NCBI RefSeq assembly: GCF_014694385.1
Contig: NZ_JAAOCA010000035.1
Coordinates: 1 to 60,132 of the forward strand
From: Pseudomonas typographi
GTDB lineage: Bacteria; Pseudomonadota; Gammaproteobacteria; Pseudomonadales; Pseudomonadaceae
Direction: 5' to 3'
Length of the DNA: 60,132 bases
Below are positions 17,649 to 26,997 of the stretch, in pieces; position 1 is the first letter of the stretch, and every line of letters begins with the position of its first letter. The notes under the pieces are model-generated. The model worked only from the letters and a program-made list of their open reading frames with translations, searched no databases and was not told the origin of the DNA. The position numbers and the translations under genes were made by a program.

Positions 17649-18653
17649 TCAACTGAACACTTCCAACAATCGGGGAGCAATGCGCTCCAGCGGCAGAACT
17701 TCGACCGCTGCATCGATTGCCACTGCCGCCTTCGGCATGCCGTAGACCGCGCTGGTTTGCTGATCCTGGGCGATGGTGTGGTGGCCCTGTTGCCGCAGGG
17801 CCTTAAGGCCGGATGCGCCATCGCGCCCCATACCGGTCAGCAGCATGCCGACCGCCTCGCCCTCCCAAAAACGGGCTACGCTGGCGAAGAATACATCAAT
17901 AGACGGCCGATAGATTTCATTCACCGGCTCTGCGGTATACGCCAAGGTCATAGTTTTCAACAGGCGGATATGGTGGTTGGTGCCCGCTAGCAATACGGTG
18001 CCCGCCTGAGGCGTTTCACCGTGCTGCGCCAGCCTTACCGGTAGCTTCGAAGCGCTGGCCAGCCAATCGGCCATGCCTTGGGCAAACACTTGGTCTACGT
18101 GCTGGACCACCACGATGGCCGGCTCGAACGCTTGCGGCAACGCTTTGAGCAGCACCTCCAGCGCAGCCGGCCCCCCGGCGGATGAACCAATCGCCACTAA
18201 CCGCGGCCCCGCAGCCCCGCGCACCGGTGCGGGTGGCGCACGGGTACCGCTGCCGCGCTGGCCGATCAGCCAGCCAATATTGAAAATCTTGCGCAGCAGC
18301 GGCGCGGCGGCGCCCTTGGCGTCGCCCACGCCCAAGGCCGGCGTGTCGACCACGTCCAGGGCCCCGTGGCCCATCGCTTCGAACACCCGGTGCACGTTCT
18401 GCCTCTGGTCGGTGGTCACGATCACGATCGCACAGGGGCTGTTGGCCATGATCTGCCGGGTGGCCTCCACGCCGTCCATCACCGGCATGAACAGGTCCAT
18501 GAGAATCAAGTCGGGTGTGTGCGCTTGGCATAGCCGCACGGCCTCTGCCCCATCGTAGGCTACCCAGGCCACCCGGTGTTCCGGCTCGAACGCCAACGCG
18601 CGGCGCAATGCCTCTACAGCCATGGGCATGTCGTTGACGATGGCGATGTTCAT
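17649..18653 (-). CDS. wspF: Chemotaxis-type protein-glutamate methylesterase WspF
   Basis: WspF is the CheB-like methylesterase that resets WspA; its loss gives wrinkly, high cyclic di-GMP colonies in Pseudomonas. The 334-aa protein has a receiver domain (Asp53 in LMDLFMPVMDG), a linker, and a CheB catalytic domain from about 150. The triad is visible: Ser158 in AIGSSAGG, His in VVQHVDQVFA, and Asp in LLTGMGRDGASGL. The reading frame is intact, so the wild-type brake should be functional. The start overlaps the wspE stop by 4 bp (ATGA). Confidence 0.97.
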   Translation of the reverse strand: MNIAIVNDMPMAVEALRRALAFEPEHRVAWVAYDGAEAVRLCQAHTPDLILMDLFMPVMDGVEATRQIMANSPCAIVIVTTDQRQNVHRVFEAMGHGALDVVDTPALGVGDAKGAAAPLLRKIFNIGWLIGQRGSGTRAPPAPVRGAAGPRLVAIGSSAGGPAALEVLLKALPQAFEPAIVVVQHVDQVFAQGMADWLASASKLPVRLAQHGETPQAGTVLLAGTNHHIRLLKTMTLAYTAEPVNEIYRPSIDVFFASVARFWEGEAVGMLLTGMGRDGASGLKALRQQGHHTIAQDQQTSAVYGMPKAAVAIDAAVEVLPLERIAPRLLEVFS

Positions 18654-20965
18654 GCTTGCGGGCCTCCGATCAACTCATGCACCGCATCGAGCAATGCATC
18701 ATCGTGAAAGCTGGCCTTGGCCAAATAATAGTCGGCCCCCGCCTCCAGGCCGCGGCGGCGGTCTTCTTCGCGATCCTTATAAGACACCACCATGACCGGT
18801 AACGATTGCAACCGGCTATCGCGGCGCAGCAGCGTGACCAATTCGATGCCGTCCATGCGCGGCATGTCGATGTCGGTAATCAACAAGTCGAAGCTTTCAC
18901 TGCGCAGCGCGTTCCAGCCATCCATGCCATCGACCGCCACGGCGACTTCATAACCTTTGTTACCCAGTAGCTTGCGCTGTAACTCGCGCACGGTCAGTGA
19001 ATCATCCACCACCAGTACCCGTTTGCGTACGTGCACCATGGCCGGGCCGGCGCGCCGGTCGATACGTTCCAGGCGGCCGGCGGTCAACAGGTTTTCCACC
19101 GAACGCAGCATGTCTTCGACATCGATGATCAGCACCACGGAGCCATCGTCGAGCAAGGCACCGGCGGAAATATCCTGGACCTTGCCCAAGCGCGGGTCGA
19201 GCGGCATCACCACCAACACGCGCTCGCCGATGAAACGCTCCACCGCCACGCCATAAAGCGTGTCGCGCTCACGCACCACCACCACCTTGATAGGCGCTTG
19301 CGGCCCATTGCTGGCGGGGCGCTGCAGCAGTTGGCTGGCCGCTACCAAGCCAACCGGGTGGCCTTCGTACCAAAAGTGCTGGCGGCCCTCGATTTGCACA
19401 ATCTGGCTCGGGTCCAGGTGGAGGCTATGCTCGATATGGGCCAACGGGAAGGCATAGGCCTCTTCGCCCACTTCGACGACCAGGCTGCGCACCACCGACA
19501 ACGTCAGCGGCACCTCCAGCACAAACCGACTGCCCTGCCCCGTCACCTGGCGCAGTTCGATATTGCCGCGTAGCTCGCGTACCAGGTGATGCACCGCGTC
19601 CAGGCCCACGCCGCGCCCAGATATCTCGGTCACGGTGTCGCGCAGGCTGAAACCGGGGAGGAACAGGAACGCCAACAACTCTTGTTCACTGAGTTGTGCG
19701 GCGGTGTCTTCTGCCGATAGGCCCCTGGCCACGATGGCCCGGCGAAGTTGCTCCAGGTCGACCCCCGCGCCGTCATCGGACAACTCCAGCAGCAACATAC
19801 CCGCCCGGTGGCTGGCACGCAGGCGCACCCTGCCCTCGGCCGGCTTACCCAGCAAGGCCCGCAACTGCGGCGCCTCAATGCCATGGTCAACGGCATTGCG
19901 CAGCAGGTGCATCAGCGGTGCTTCGAGCTTCTCCAGCACATCGCGGTCAACCTGGGTTTTGTCGCCTTCCACGTCCAGGCGCACTTGCTTGTTCAGCGAG
20001 CGGCCCAAGTCGCGCACCATCCGCGCCTGGCCGCCGAGTACGTCGGCGAAGGGGCGCATGCGGCATGCCAGGGCAGTGTCATAGAGCAACTGAGCACGCT
20101 GGCCGGCTTCCCAGGCAAAGTCGTCAAGTTCGACCGTTTGCTGTTGCAGCATCTGCTGGGTCTGCGCCAACAGGCTCTGGGCCACGGCTAGCGCCTCATG
20201 GACCTCGGCGCTTTGCGGGTGTAGGTCGAGTTGGCCTTTGAGGTTGTCGAGGGCGCGCAAGCTTTGCCCTTGTAGGCGCTTAAGGCGCTGCAACGTGGCC
20301 AGGTAAGGTTTGAAACGCTGGGTTTCGACCATCGCCTTGCTGGCCAGGTCGAGCAAGCCGTTGAGCCGCTGCGCAGTTACCCGCAACACCCGCTCGCCGG
20401 TTTCACCGGAGCGCAGGCCAAGGCTACTGCCCTGGGCTAATACGTCGGCGGGAGGTTCCGTGGCAGGCTCCTCGGCCGGCGCGCTGGCGGGGTCCGTGTG
20501 CGCCGTCGGGGGCGGTACTGGTAGCCCCGCTACTCGCGGCAAGCCAGGCGTGTGGCTGAGCGTGCCGGCCACCGCGGGGGGGTCGAGTAGCGCGGCCATC
20601 TGCGCCAGGAATGCTTCGATATCGGCTTCACTTGGCGCCCTGGCCGGCGTACCGATACGCGCCAGCAGGTCGGCGCCCTGCAGCAGGGTGTCGATGTGTT
20701 CAGCCGTGAGCAACACACGTTTTTCCTGGGCGCTGACCAGGCAATCTTCCATCACGTGGGCCACCCGCACCCCGGCGTCTACACCTACGATCCTGGCGGC
20801 CCCCTTAAGCGAATGGGCCGCGCGCATGCAGGCTTCAAGCTGTTGCGCATCCCGGGGGTTGCGCTCTAGTTCCAGAAGGCCGGTATTCAGCACGGTGGTC
20901 TGCGCCTCGGCCTCGAGGTTGAACAACTCCAACAGTGAGGCATCGCGCATCTGGTCCGGGGTCAT
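18650..20965 (-). CDS. wspE: Hybrid sensor histidine kinase/response regulator WspE
   Basis: WspE is the CheA-type kinase of the Wsp pathway, and it phosphorylates WspR and WspF. The 771-aa protein has an N-terminal HPt domain (phospho-His51 in HSLKGAARIVG), a variable Pro/Ala-rich linker (about 140-185), and a dimerisation and ATPase module with HLLRNAVDHGIEAP and DDGAGVD. A CheW-like domain (about 500-630) follows, then a C-terminal receiver domain (VLVVDDSLTVREL and LITDIDMPRMDGIEL). The start overlaps wspD by 4 bp. Confidence 0.97.
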   Translation of the reverse strand: MTPDQMRDASLLELFNLEAEAQTTVLNTGLLELERNPRDAQQLEACMRAAHSLKGAARIVGVDAGVRVAHVMEDCLVSAQEKRVLLTAEHIDTLLQGADLLARIGTPARAPSEADIEAFLAQMAALLDPPAVAGTLSHTPGLPRVAGLPVPPPTAHTDPASAPAEEPATEPPADVLAQGSSLGLRSGETGERVLRVTAQRLNGLLDLASKAMVETQRFKPYLATLQRLKRLQGQSLRALDNLKGQLDLHPQSAEVHEALAVAQSLLAQTQQMLQQQTVELDDFAWEAGQRAQLLYDTALACRMRPFADVLGGQARMVRDLGRSLNKQVRLDVEGDKTQVDRDVLEKLEAPLMHLLRNAVDHGIEAPQLRALLGKPAEGRVRLRASHRAGMLLLELSDDGAGVDLEQLRRAIVARGLSAEDTAAQLSEQELLAFLFLPGFSLRDTVTEISGRGVGLDAVHHLVRELRGNIELRQVTGQGSRFVLEVPLTLSVVRSLVVEVGEEAYAFPLAHIEHSLHLDPSQIVQIEGRQHFWYEGHPVGLVAASQLLQRPASNGPQAPIKVVVVRERDTLYGVAVERFIGERVLVVMPLDPRLGKVQDISAGALLDDGSVVLIIDVEDMLRSVENLLTAGRLERIDRRAGPAMVHVRKRVLVVDDSLTVRELQRKLLGNKGYEVAVAVDGMDGWNALRSESFDLLITDIDMPRMDGIELVTLLRRDSRLQSLPVMVVSYKDREEDRRRGLEAGADYYLAKASFHDDALLDAVHELIGGPQA

Positions 20966-21648
20966 GCCAGGCTCCTGGCCACCGCGTGCAACAGCGACTG
21001 TTCATCCAATACCTGCAGGCTGCGTTCGCCGTAGGCCAGCACCGACGAGGTAAAACGCGTGCCGCCGGCCCGCGCGCCGGCCTCCAGGCGCGCGGTTTCA
21101 AAGCGGTGGATGCCCTCGACTTCATCGACCGGCACCACCACTGCACCGCTGTCGGGCGCGGCGAGAATCAGCATACGCGGCATGGCGCGCCCAGGGCCCG
21201 CGGCATTAGCCGCGGCATCGATCCCCAACAGCTCGACCAGCGACAGGCACGGTACCAACGCACCGCGCACGTTAGCCACCCCTTGCAGGGCCCGCGAACG
21301 TTGATGCGGTAGCGAATGCACCGGCTGCATAGGGGCTATCTCGACCAAGCAGCGGGTAGCCAGGCCCAGCCACTCACCCTGCAATCGGAAAACCAACACC
21401 GAACGGGTCGTAGCCAAGTCTGGCGCCGGCTCTGGCGGCGGTGGCAGGCTTTCGCGCTCCAGCGCATAGCGGTCGAGCAAGCGCGTGGCGGCGGCAGCAT
21501 ACACCGGGCAGTTCAAGCAGCGGATGTACTCCAGCAGCTTCGGGCAGGACATATCGCCGCGTACCCCGATGGTTTTCCAGCAGGTGATCAACGCGGCGTC
21601 GTCATGCTGGGTCAACCCGGTGTAGTGCTGCTCGGTGCCTGGCATCAT
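20962..21648 (-). CDS. wspD: CheW-like scaffold protein WspD
   Basis: The 228-aa protein is the second CheW-like adaptor, which couples the receptor WspA to the kinase WspE. An N-terminal region with Cys (CWKTIGVRGDMSCPKLLEYIRCLNCPVY) precedes a CheW domain (SVLVFRLQGEWLGLATRCLVEIAP, then LQGVANVRGALVPCLSLVELLG). The cysteine-containing extension is usual for WspD and absent from typical CheW. It overlaps wspC and wspE by 4 bp each, which indicates translational coupling. Confidence 0.95.
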   Translation of the reverse strand: MMPGTEQHYTGLTQHDDAALITCWKTIGVRGDMSCPKLLEYIRCLNCPVYAAAATRLLDRYALERESLPPPPEPAPDLATTRSVLVFRLQGEWLGLATRCLVEIAPMQPVHSLPHQRSRALQGVANVRGALVPCLSLVELLGIDAAANAAGPGRAMPRMLILAAPDSGAVVVPVDEVEGIHRFETARLEAGARAGGTRFTSSVLAYGERSLQVLDEQSLLHAVARSLA

Positions 21649-22904
21649 CGCTGTTCGCTCCTCTGGCGTTCAGCGGCTTGGCCGCGCGCACGCGCGGCGC
21701 GCTCTTGCAGCCGCCGGGCAGCCGCCACGTCGCCTTGCCCGGCCAACAGCATGGCCAGGTGCGCCAGCGCCTCGGCATGCTGCGGTTCCAAGTAGAGCGC
21801 CTTGCGGTAGTAGCCCTGGGCTTCGACGTGTTTGCCGCTCACGTCGCTGAGCAAACCCAACCAGTAAAACACTTGAGCCCGCGGCGGATGGTCACGCAAA
21901 AACTGTTCGCAGGCGCCCAGGGCGGCGGCCGTGTTGCCCTCGTTGGCAAAGGTAGCGATGCGCGCCAGCAGCTCATTGGCGCCGTCCGCCACCACCGTGG
22001 GGCGCACTGCCAACGGCGGGCGTGGCGGCATGGCCGGGCGCGGCGTTAGCACCTGCGGCAGCGCCAACGCCGGCCGCACCGGCGCGGTCACGGGGCTGGC
22101 CGCTTGCGGCGCCTGGCGCACGAAGGCGAACGCCTGGGCAATAGGCATCGGCCGCATGCCCAAACTCGCCAGCAGGCTGCCTTCAGCCGGGCCGATGAAC
22201 AACACGCCTTCTTCATGCAAAAACCGCTTGAGGGTTTCTAGCACACGGCGTTGGGTGGGTGGGTCGAAGTAGATCAGTAGGTTGCGGCAAAACACGAAGT
22301 CGTAGGTGCCTCCACCGGCCAACAGCGCCGGGTCCAGCACGTTGCCGGCTTGCAGGCGCACCGGCTGGCGTACCCGTTCGTGCACGCGGTAGCCCTCGCT
22401 GTGCTGGTCGAAGTAGCGCTCACGAAATGCCAACGGGCTACCGCGGAATGAGTTACGCCCATAGATGCCGCGCTCGGCCTTGGCCACCGAGTGGGGGCTG
22501 ATGTCTACACCGTCGATGCGAAAACTGGCCGGCGGTAAGCCGGCATCGAGTAACGCCATCGCCAACGAGTATGGTTCCTCACCCGTGGAGCAGGGCAAGC
22601 TGAGCAGCTTGAGCGCGCGGGTGCCCGCCAGTGCCTGGCTAAGCTGGCGGGCCATCCGAGCCACTGCCGCGAAGGATTCCGGGTAACGCATGAACCAGGT
22701 TTCTGGCACGATCACGGCCTCGGTCAGGGCCTGTTGCTCCTGCACCGAATGTTGTAGCAGCGCCCAATAGGCATCCAGGTGGCCCGCACCGACCTGTTCG
22801 CTGCGCTGGCGCACCGCCCGTTCGATCAAAGCCGCACCTACCGATGCCACATCCAAGCCAATGCGTTGGTGAAGAAACTCGAAAAAGCGCCGTTCTTTAG
22901 CCAT
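21645..22904 (-). CDS. wspC: CheR-type methyltransferase WspC
   Basis: WspC methylates glutamates of WspA using S-adenosylmethionine, setting receptor sensitivity. The 419-aa protein has the CheR N-terminal helical domain and a SAM-binding domain (LKLLSLPCSTGEEPYSLAMAL, then FDFVFCRNLLIYF-like YDFVFCRNLLIYFD). After a Pro-rich linker, a TPR-type segment is at the C-terminus (VFYWLGLLSDVSGKHVEAQGYYRKALYLEP). The start MAKERRF at 22904 overlaps the wspB stop by 8 bp; a longer frame inside wspB is unlikely. Confidence 0.95.
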   Translation of the reverse strand: MAKERRFFEFLHQRIGLDVASVGAALIERAVRQRSEQVGAGHLDAYWALLQHSVQEQQALTEAVIVPETWFMRYPESFAAVARMARQLSQALAGTRALKLLSLPCSTGEEPYSLAMALLDAGLPPASFRIDGVDISPHSVAKAERGIYGRNSFRGSPLAFRERYFDQHSEGYRVHERVRQPVRLQAGNVLDPALLAGGGTYDFVFCRNLLIYFDPPTQRRVLETLKRFLHEEGVLFIGPAEGSLLASLGMRPMPIAQAFAFVRQAPQAASPVTAPVRPALALPQVLTPRPAMPPRPPLAVRPTVVADGANELLARIATFANEGNTAAALGACEQFLRDHPPRAQVFYWLGLLSDVSGKHVEAQGYYRKALYLEPQHAEALAHLAMLLAGQGDVAAARRLQERAARARGQAAERQRSEQR

Positions 22905-23388
22905 GTTCCGCCCCCTGCGCCGGGCCGGCGTAGAGCAATTGGCGCACCGGCTCTTCAAGCAAGGCGTCGACCTTGACCCATTGGATCAAACCGTCTTCTG
23001 CTGGGTATACGGGCCCCAGGTAAGGGGCCCGGCGGTTATCCAGGCCTAACGCCCTGAACTGTTCGGCGGGCAGGCGCAAGGTGTCGCTGGCCTGTTCGAG
23101 GAGCAGCCCCAACAAACGCTGGCCGGGGTAGTGGACCAACACCAAGCGGGTGCTGGTGCGCGCCCGGGCAGGCTCGCCGAAGGTCAAGCAGCTAACGTCG
23201 AGCACCGGAACCATTTGCCCACGATGGGCGAACACCCCCGCCACCCAAGCCGGGGCATGGGCCACGGGCTTGAGGGCGATGCGCGGCAGCACTTCGGCCA
23301 CTTCCCGAGCGGCCAGGGCGAAACGCTCTTGCCCGATGTAAAAAATCAGGAAGAGCGTATCGGCCTTCACACCCTTGGCGGTATTCAT
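22897..23388 (-). CDS. wspB: CheW-like protein WspB
   Basis: The 163-aa adaptor protein is a single CheW domain (LFLIFYIGQERFALAAREVAEVLPR, then VAGVFAHRGQMVPVLDVSCL). It sits between receptor and kinase in the Wsp array. The ATG at 23388 overlaps the wspA TGA stop; an in-frame GTG one codon earlier is possible but less likely. Length and context match other wspB genes. Confidence 0.95.
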   Translation of the reverse strand: MNTAKGVKADTLFLIFYIGQERFALAAREVAEVLPRIALKPVAHAPAWVAGVFAHRGQMVPVLDVSCLTFGEPARARTSTRLVLVHYPGQRLLGLLLEQASDTLRLPAEQFRALGLDNRRAPYLGPVYPAEDGLIQWVKVDALLEEPVRQLLYAGPAQGAEHG

Positions 23389-25010
23389 CACACCTTGAAT
23401 CGCGCCACGCCACCACGCAGGCCGGCGGCCACCTGGCTGAGCTCATCGATGGCGAACGTCGCCTGGCGCAGCGACTCGACCGTTTGGCTGCTGGCGTCGC
23501 TGAGCTGGGCCAGGGCATGGTTGATCTGCTCGGCACCGGTGGCCTGGGCCTGCATGCCCTCGTTGACCATGAGTACACGCGGTGCCAGCGCCTGCACCTG
23601 GTGAATGATCTGGTTCAACTGCTCGCCCACCTGCTGCACCTCGAACATCCCACGGCGCACTTCTTCGCTGAATTTGTCCATGCCCATCACCCCGGCCGAC
23701 ACCGCAGACTGCATCTCACGTACCATCTGTTCGATATCGTAGGTGGCCACGGCGGTTTGGTCGGCCAGGCGGCGCACTTGCGTGGCCACCACCGCAAAGC
23801 CGCGGCCATATTCACCGGCTTTTTCCGCCTCGATGGCCGCATTGAGCGATAGCAGGTTGGTTTGGTCGGCCACCTTCACGATGGTGACCACCACCTGGTT
23901 GATGTTCCCGGCCTTTTCATTGAGGGTCGCCAGCTTGGCGTTCACCAACTCGGCCGCGCCCATCACCTGATGCATGGTTTCTTCCATGCGCGAAACGCCT
24001 TGTTGGCCGTTTCCGGCCAGCAGCGAAGCCTGGTCAGCAGCGCCCGCCACCTCGCCCATGGTGCGAACCAAGTCGCGCGAAGTGGCGGCGATTTCACGGG
24101 AGGTAGCGCCGATTTCCGTGGTAGTGGCCGCGGTTTCGGTGGCTGTGGCCTGTTGCTGCTTGGAAGTAGCGGCAATTTCCGTCACCGAGGTCGTCACTTG
24201 CACCGAAGAGCGCTGCGCTTGGCTAACCAAGGCGTTAAGGTCGGTGAGCATCTCGTTGAAGCCGGTTTCGACGGCGGCGAATTCATCATTACGGCGCAGG
24301 TTCAGCCGCACGCTGAGGTCACCGCCGCGCATGGCGGCCAGAACCATTAACAACTGGCGCATCGGCGCCATGATATTGCCCAGCAACAGCAACCCGCAGA
24401 TCGCGGCAACGATAATCGCAACCGCCAGCGACACCCACATGGTCAGCTTGGCCTGCGCCACGGACGTTGCAATGGCATTGGTGGCGTCGGTGGCGGCCTT
24501 GCCGTTGTATTCGATAATGGCATTGACCTGCTTGCGCCCGGTGGCCCATAACGGCGCCAGGGTTTGCTGGGCCAGATCCTGGGCCTGGGTGAATTTGCGC
24601 TGGCGGTACGCCTCGAGGGTTTTGCTCAGAGCGTCTTCATAGGCGCTGCGGGTTTTCTCGAAGGCATCGAGGTTAACCTGGTCTTGGGCGTCAATGGTGG
24701 TTTTATGGTAGGCATCCAGTTGGCTTGCCAAGCGTTCGGCGAAGCCTTTGTACTGGTCTTCATCGGCGGTGAGCAGTTCGCGCTGGTAGCTCAGGCCGAT
24801 CAATTGCTGGGTGTAGACATAACTGTCAACCCATGCGCTGCGGATCATGGAGCTGATATACATGCCCGGAATGCTGTCGGTACGCACGCCCTCGGCAGTG
24901 CTCTCGATTTTTACCAACCGGGTGTAGGACGCCACGATCATCATCAGCATGATGGCAATAACGACAGCGAAACTCGCCAGAATCCGATGGTGGAGAGTCC
25001 AGTTCTTCAC
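23388..25010 (-). CDS. wspA: Methyl-accepting chemoreceptor WspA
   Basis: WspA is the inner-membrane receptor thought to sense surface contact or envelope stress and to drive WspE. The 540-aa protein has a first membrane helix at about 10-32, a periplasmic four-helix-type domain (about 35-190), a second helix at about 190-212, a HAMP segment (NIMAPMRQLLMVLAAMRGGDL), and a cytoplasmic signalling domain. The hairpin tip is EAEKAGEYGRGFAVVATQVR, and there are Gln/Glu-rich methylation regions. It is the first gene of the operon; the promoter should lie in 25011-25217. Confidence 0.97.
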   Translation of the reverse strand: MKNWTLHHRILASFAVVIAIMLMMIVASYTRLVKIESTAEGVRTDSIPGMYISSMIRSAWVDSYVYTQQLIGLSYQRELLTADEDQYKGFAERLASQLDAYHKTTIDAQDQVNLDAFEKTRSAYEDALSKTLEAYRQRKFTQAQDLAQQTLAPLWATGRKQVNAIIEYNGKAATDATNAIATSVAQAKLTMWVSLAVAIIVAAICGLLLLGNIMAPMRQLLMVLAAMRGGDLSVRLNLRRNDEFAAVETGFNEMLTDLNALVSQAQRSSVQVTTSVTEIAATSKQQQATATETAATTTEIGATSREIAATSRDLVRTMGEVAGAADQASLLAGNGQQGVSRMEETMHQVMGAAELVNAKLATLNEKAGNINQVVVTIVKVADQTNLLSLNAAIEAEKAGEYGRGFAVVATQVRRLADQTAVATYDIEQMVREMQSAVSAGVMGMDKFSEEVRRGMFEVQQVGEQLNQIIHQVQALAPRVLMVNEGMQAQATGAEQINHALAQLSDASSQTVESLRQATFAIDELSQVAAGLRGGVARFKV

Positions 25011-25217
25011 AATTACCCCTCGAAAGCGTGCGCCAAGGCCAAAGCCGCCCAGTATAGCCTAGGCCTGAGAAAGCCCGTGGCCGTGTACTTTCGTTCATCT
25101 CAAGGGGTTACGCCAGTGCCGTTTGCACCACTTTGCCATTCCCAGGAAGAGGTTTTCAGGCAGTACGCAGTTGCAAAGCAGCGCCGCGCGCCAGGCACCT
25201 ACGGCGGGCGCTGGGCT

Positions 25218-25853
25218 TCAGCGGGCTGCTTGCGCCTCCAACTCCGCTTTCAATGCCATATCCAGGCTTAATTGCCGCGCCAGTTCATCAAGGTAGGCGC
25301 GCTCCATGAACTGCGCGTGGTCGACCACCATCACGCTGGCCAGGTACATCTCGGCGGCCATTTCTTCGGTTTGCGCGGCGCGGGCGACTTCAGCCGGGTC
25401 TAGCGGCCGCTGCAATTCGGTGTGCAACCAACTGGCGAAATCGGCATCGGGTACCAGGCGGCTGAACTCGCCTTCGATCAAGGCGCGCTCCTGCTCATCG
25501 ACATGGCCATCGGCCTTGGCGGCCGCCACCAATGCCTTGAGGACCGCTTGGCTGTGCACTTCAGCCTCCGCGGCGGGCAAGCGGTCGAGGGTGCGCGGTT
25601 CACCGCGCGGGGCGGTGGGCTGGCGCGCCTGCCAATTGCCATAGGCCTTGTACGCCAGCACGCCGAGGGCGGCCACGCCGCCATATACCAGCGCCTTGCC
25701 GCCGTACTGGCGCACCTTTTTGTTGCCTAGCAACACGCCGAGGGCACCGCCGGCCAGTGCGCCCTGGGAAGCTGAAAGCCCGCCGCCCTGCCCGCCGGCA
25801 AACACCTGCTGGCCGGCACGCAACAGTTGGTCGAGCACACCTTGGGTATTCAT
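25218..25853 (-). CDS. DUF533 (YebE/TerB-like) family protein
   Basis: The 211-aa protein has a Gly-rich N-terminus (QQVFAGGQGGGLSASQGALAGGALGVLLG), a hydrophobic stretch around residues 55-72 (ALVYGGVAALGVLAYKAYGNW) and a helical TerB-like C-terminal domain. That domain has the acidic motif AAAKADGHVDEQERALIEGE, similar to the metal-binding site of the tellurite-resistance TerB fold. DUF533 proteins are probably peripheral to the inner membrane, and their role is unknown. It lies between wspA and a divergent lysR gene. Confidence 0.9.
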   Translation of the reverse strand: MNTQGVLDQLLRAGQQVFAGGQGGGLSASQGALAGGALGVLLGNKKVRQYGGKALVYGGVAALGVLAYKAYGNWQARQPTAPRGEPRTLDRLPAAEAEVHSQAVLKALVAAAKADGHVDEQERALIEGEFSRLVPDADFASWLHTELQRPLDPAEVARAAQTEEMAAEMYLASVMVVDHAQFMERAYLDELARQLSLDMALKAELEAQAAR

Positions 25854-26000
25854 TGGGAGGTACCTGCTATGGAGAACTACCCGACTTTAAAAGGCTGCTG
25901 GCGCCAATACCCGCAAATAAATGCTTCAGGATATTGCACGGCATTCGACGATAGCGATATACGATACCAGCGTTCTATAAACCCGAAGGCTTACAGAGCC

Positions 26001-26909
26001 ATGATGACGCTACGCCAAATTCGCCACTTCATTGCGGTAGCCGAAACCGGGTCGATCTCCGCCGCCGCACAGGCCGCATTCATTTCGCAATCGGCGCTGA
26101 CCTCGGCGGTGCAGCAACTGGAACAAAACCTGGGCGTGGCGCTGTTCAACCGCCACGCCAAGGGCATGACCCTGACCCACCAAGGCCACCAGTTCTTGCG
26201 ACAGGCCCATGTGATCCTGGCCACCGTCGACAACGCGAAACGCTCGCTACAACACAGTACCGAGCAGATCAGCGGCCAACTGACCATCGGCGTCACCAGC
26301 TTGGTGGCCGGCTACTACCTGGCCGACTTACTCACGCGCTTCCAACGGGCCTGCCCCAATGTGGTGATTCGGGTGATGGAAGATGAGCGCCCGTACATCG
26401 AGCACCTGCTGATCAGTGGTGAAATCGATGTGGGCGTGCTGATCCTGTCGCACCTTGAAGACCGCCACGCGCTGCAAACCGAAGTGTTGACCCATTCGCC
26501 CCACAGGCTTTGGCTGCCGGCCCAGCATCGGCTGCTGGAGCTGGACGAAATCACCTTGGCCGACGTGGCCCGCGAACCGCTGATCCAGCTCAATGTCGAT
26601 GAAATCGACCGCACCGCCCAGCGCATCTGGGGCCAGGCGGCGTTGCATCCGCACATTGCCCTGCGCAGCGCCTCCACCGAAGCGGTGCGCAGCCTGGTCG
26701 CCGCCGGCCTTGGCCTGGCGCTGCAACCGGACATGACCTACCGGCCCTGGTCGCTGGAAGGCGATATCATCGAAGCACGCGCACTGGTAGACCTACACCA
26801 AACGCTCGACGTGGGCTTGGCCTGGCGCCGCGGCAGCGCCCGCCCGGCACTGGTGGACCCATTCCTTACCGTGGCCCGGGAGCAACCGCAACGCCGGCTA
26901 TCGATTTAA
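26001..26909 (+). CDS. LysR-family transcriptional regulator
   Basis: The 302-aa regulator has an N-terminal winged helix-turn-helix (TLRQIRHFIAVAETGSISAA and SQSALTSAVQQLEQNLGVALFNR) and a substrate-binding effector domain from about residue 90. A longer frame begins at 25827 but has no typical content before MMTLRQIRHF, so the ATG at 26001 (or 26004) is chosen. It precedes the aldehyde dehydrogenase and ABC importer genes on the same strand (88-bp gap) and is the likely regulator of that cluster; the ligand, perhaps a polyamine or omega-amino aldehyde, is inferred from context. Confidence 0.92.
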   Translation: MMTLRQIRHFIAVAETGSISAAAQAAFISQSALTSAVQQLEQNLGVALFNRHAKGMTLTHQGHQFLRQAHVILATVDNAKRSLQHSTEQISGQLTIGVTSLVAGYYLADLLTRFQRACPNVVIRVMEDERPYIEHLLISGEIDVGVLILSHLEDRHALQTEVLTHSPHRLWLPAQHRLLELDEITLADVAREPLIQLNVDEIDRTAQRIWGQAALHPHIALRSASTEAVRSLVAAGLGLALQPDMTYRPWSLEGDIIEARALVDLHQTLDVGLAWRRGSARPALVDPFLTVAREQPQRRLSI

Positions 26910-26997
26910 TCGAACGCAGCTTTCGGTATTTAGTGTTTGTTAAGCACCGCGGCGCTCACTACGCTGCAAGCAAGCAACCGAGCGCCGGAGCCGCGCC

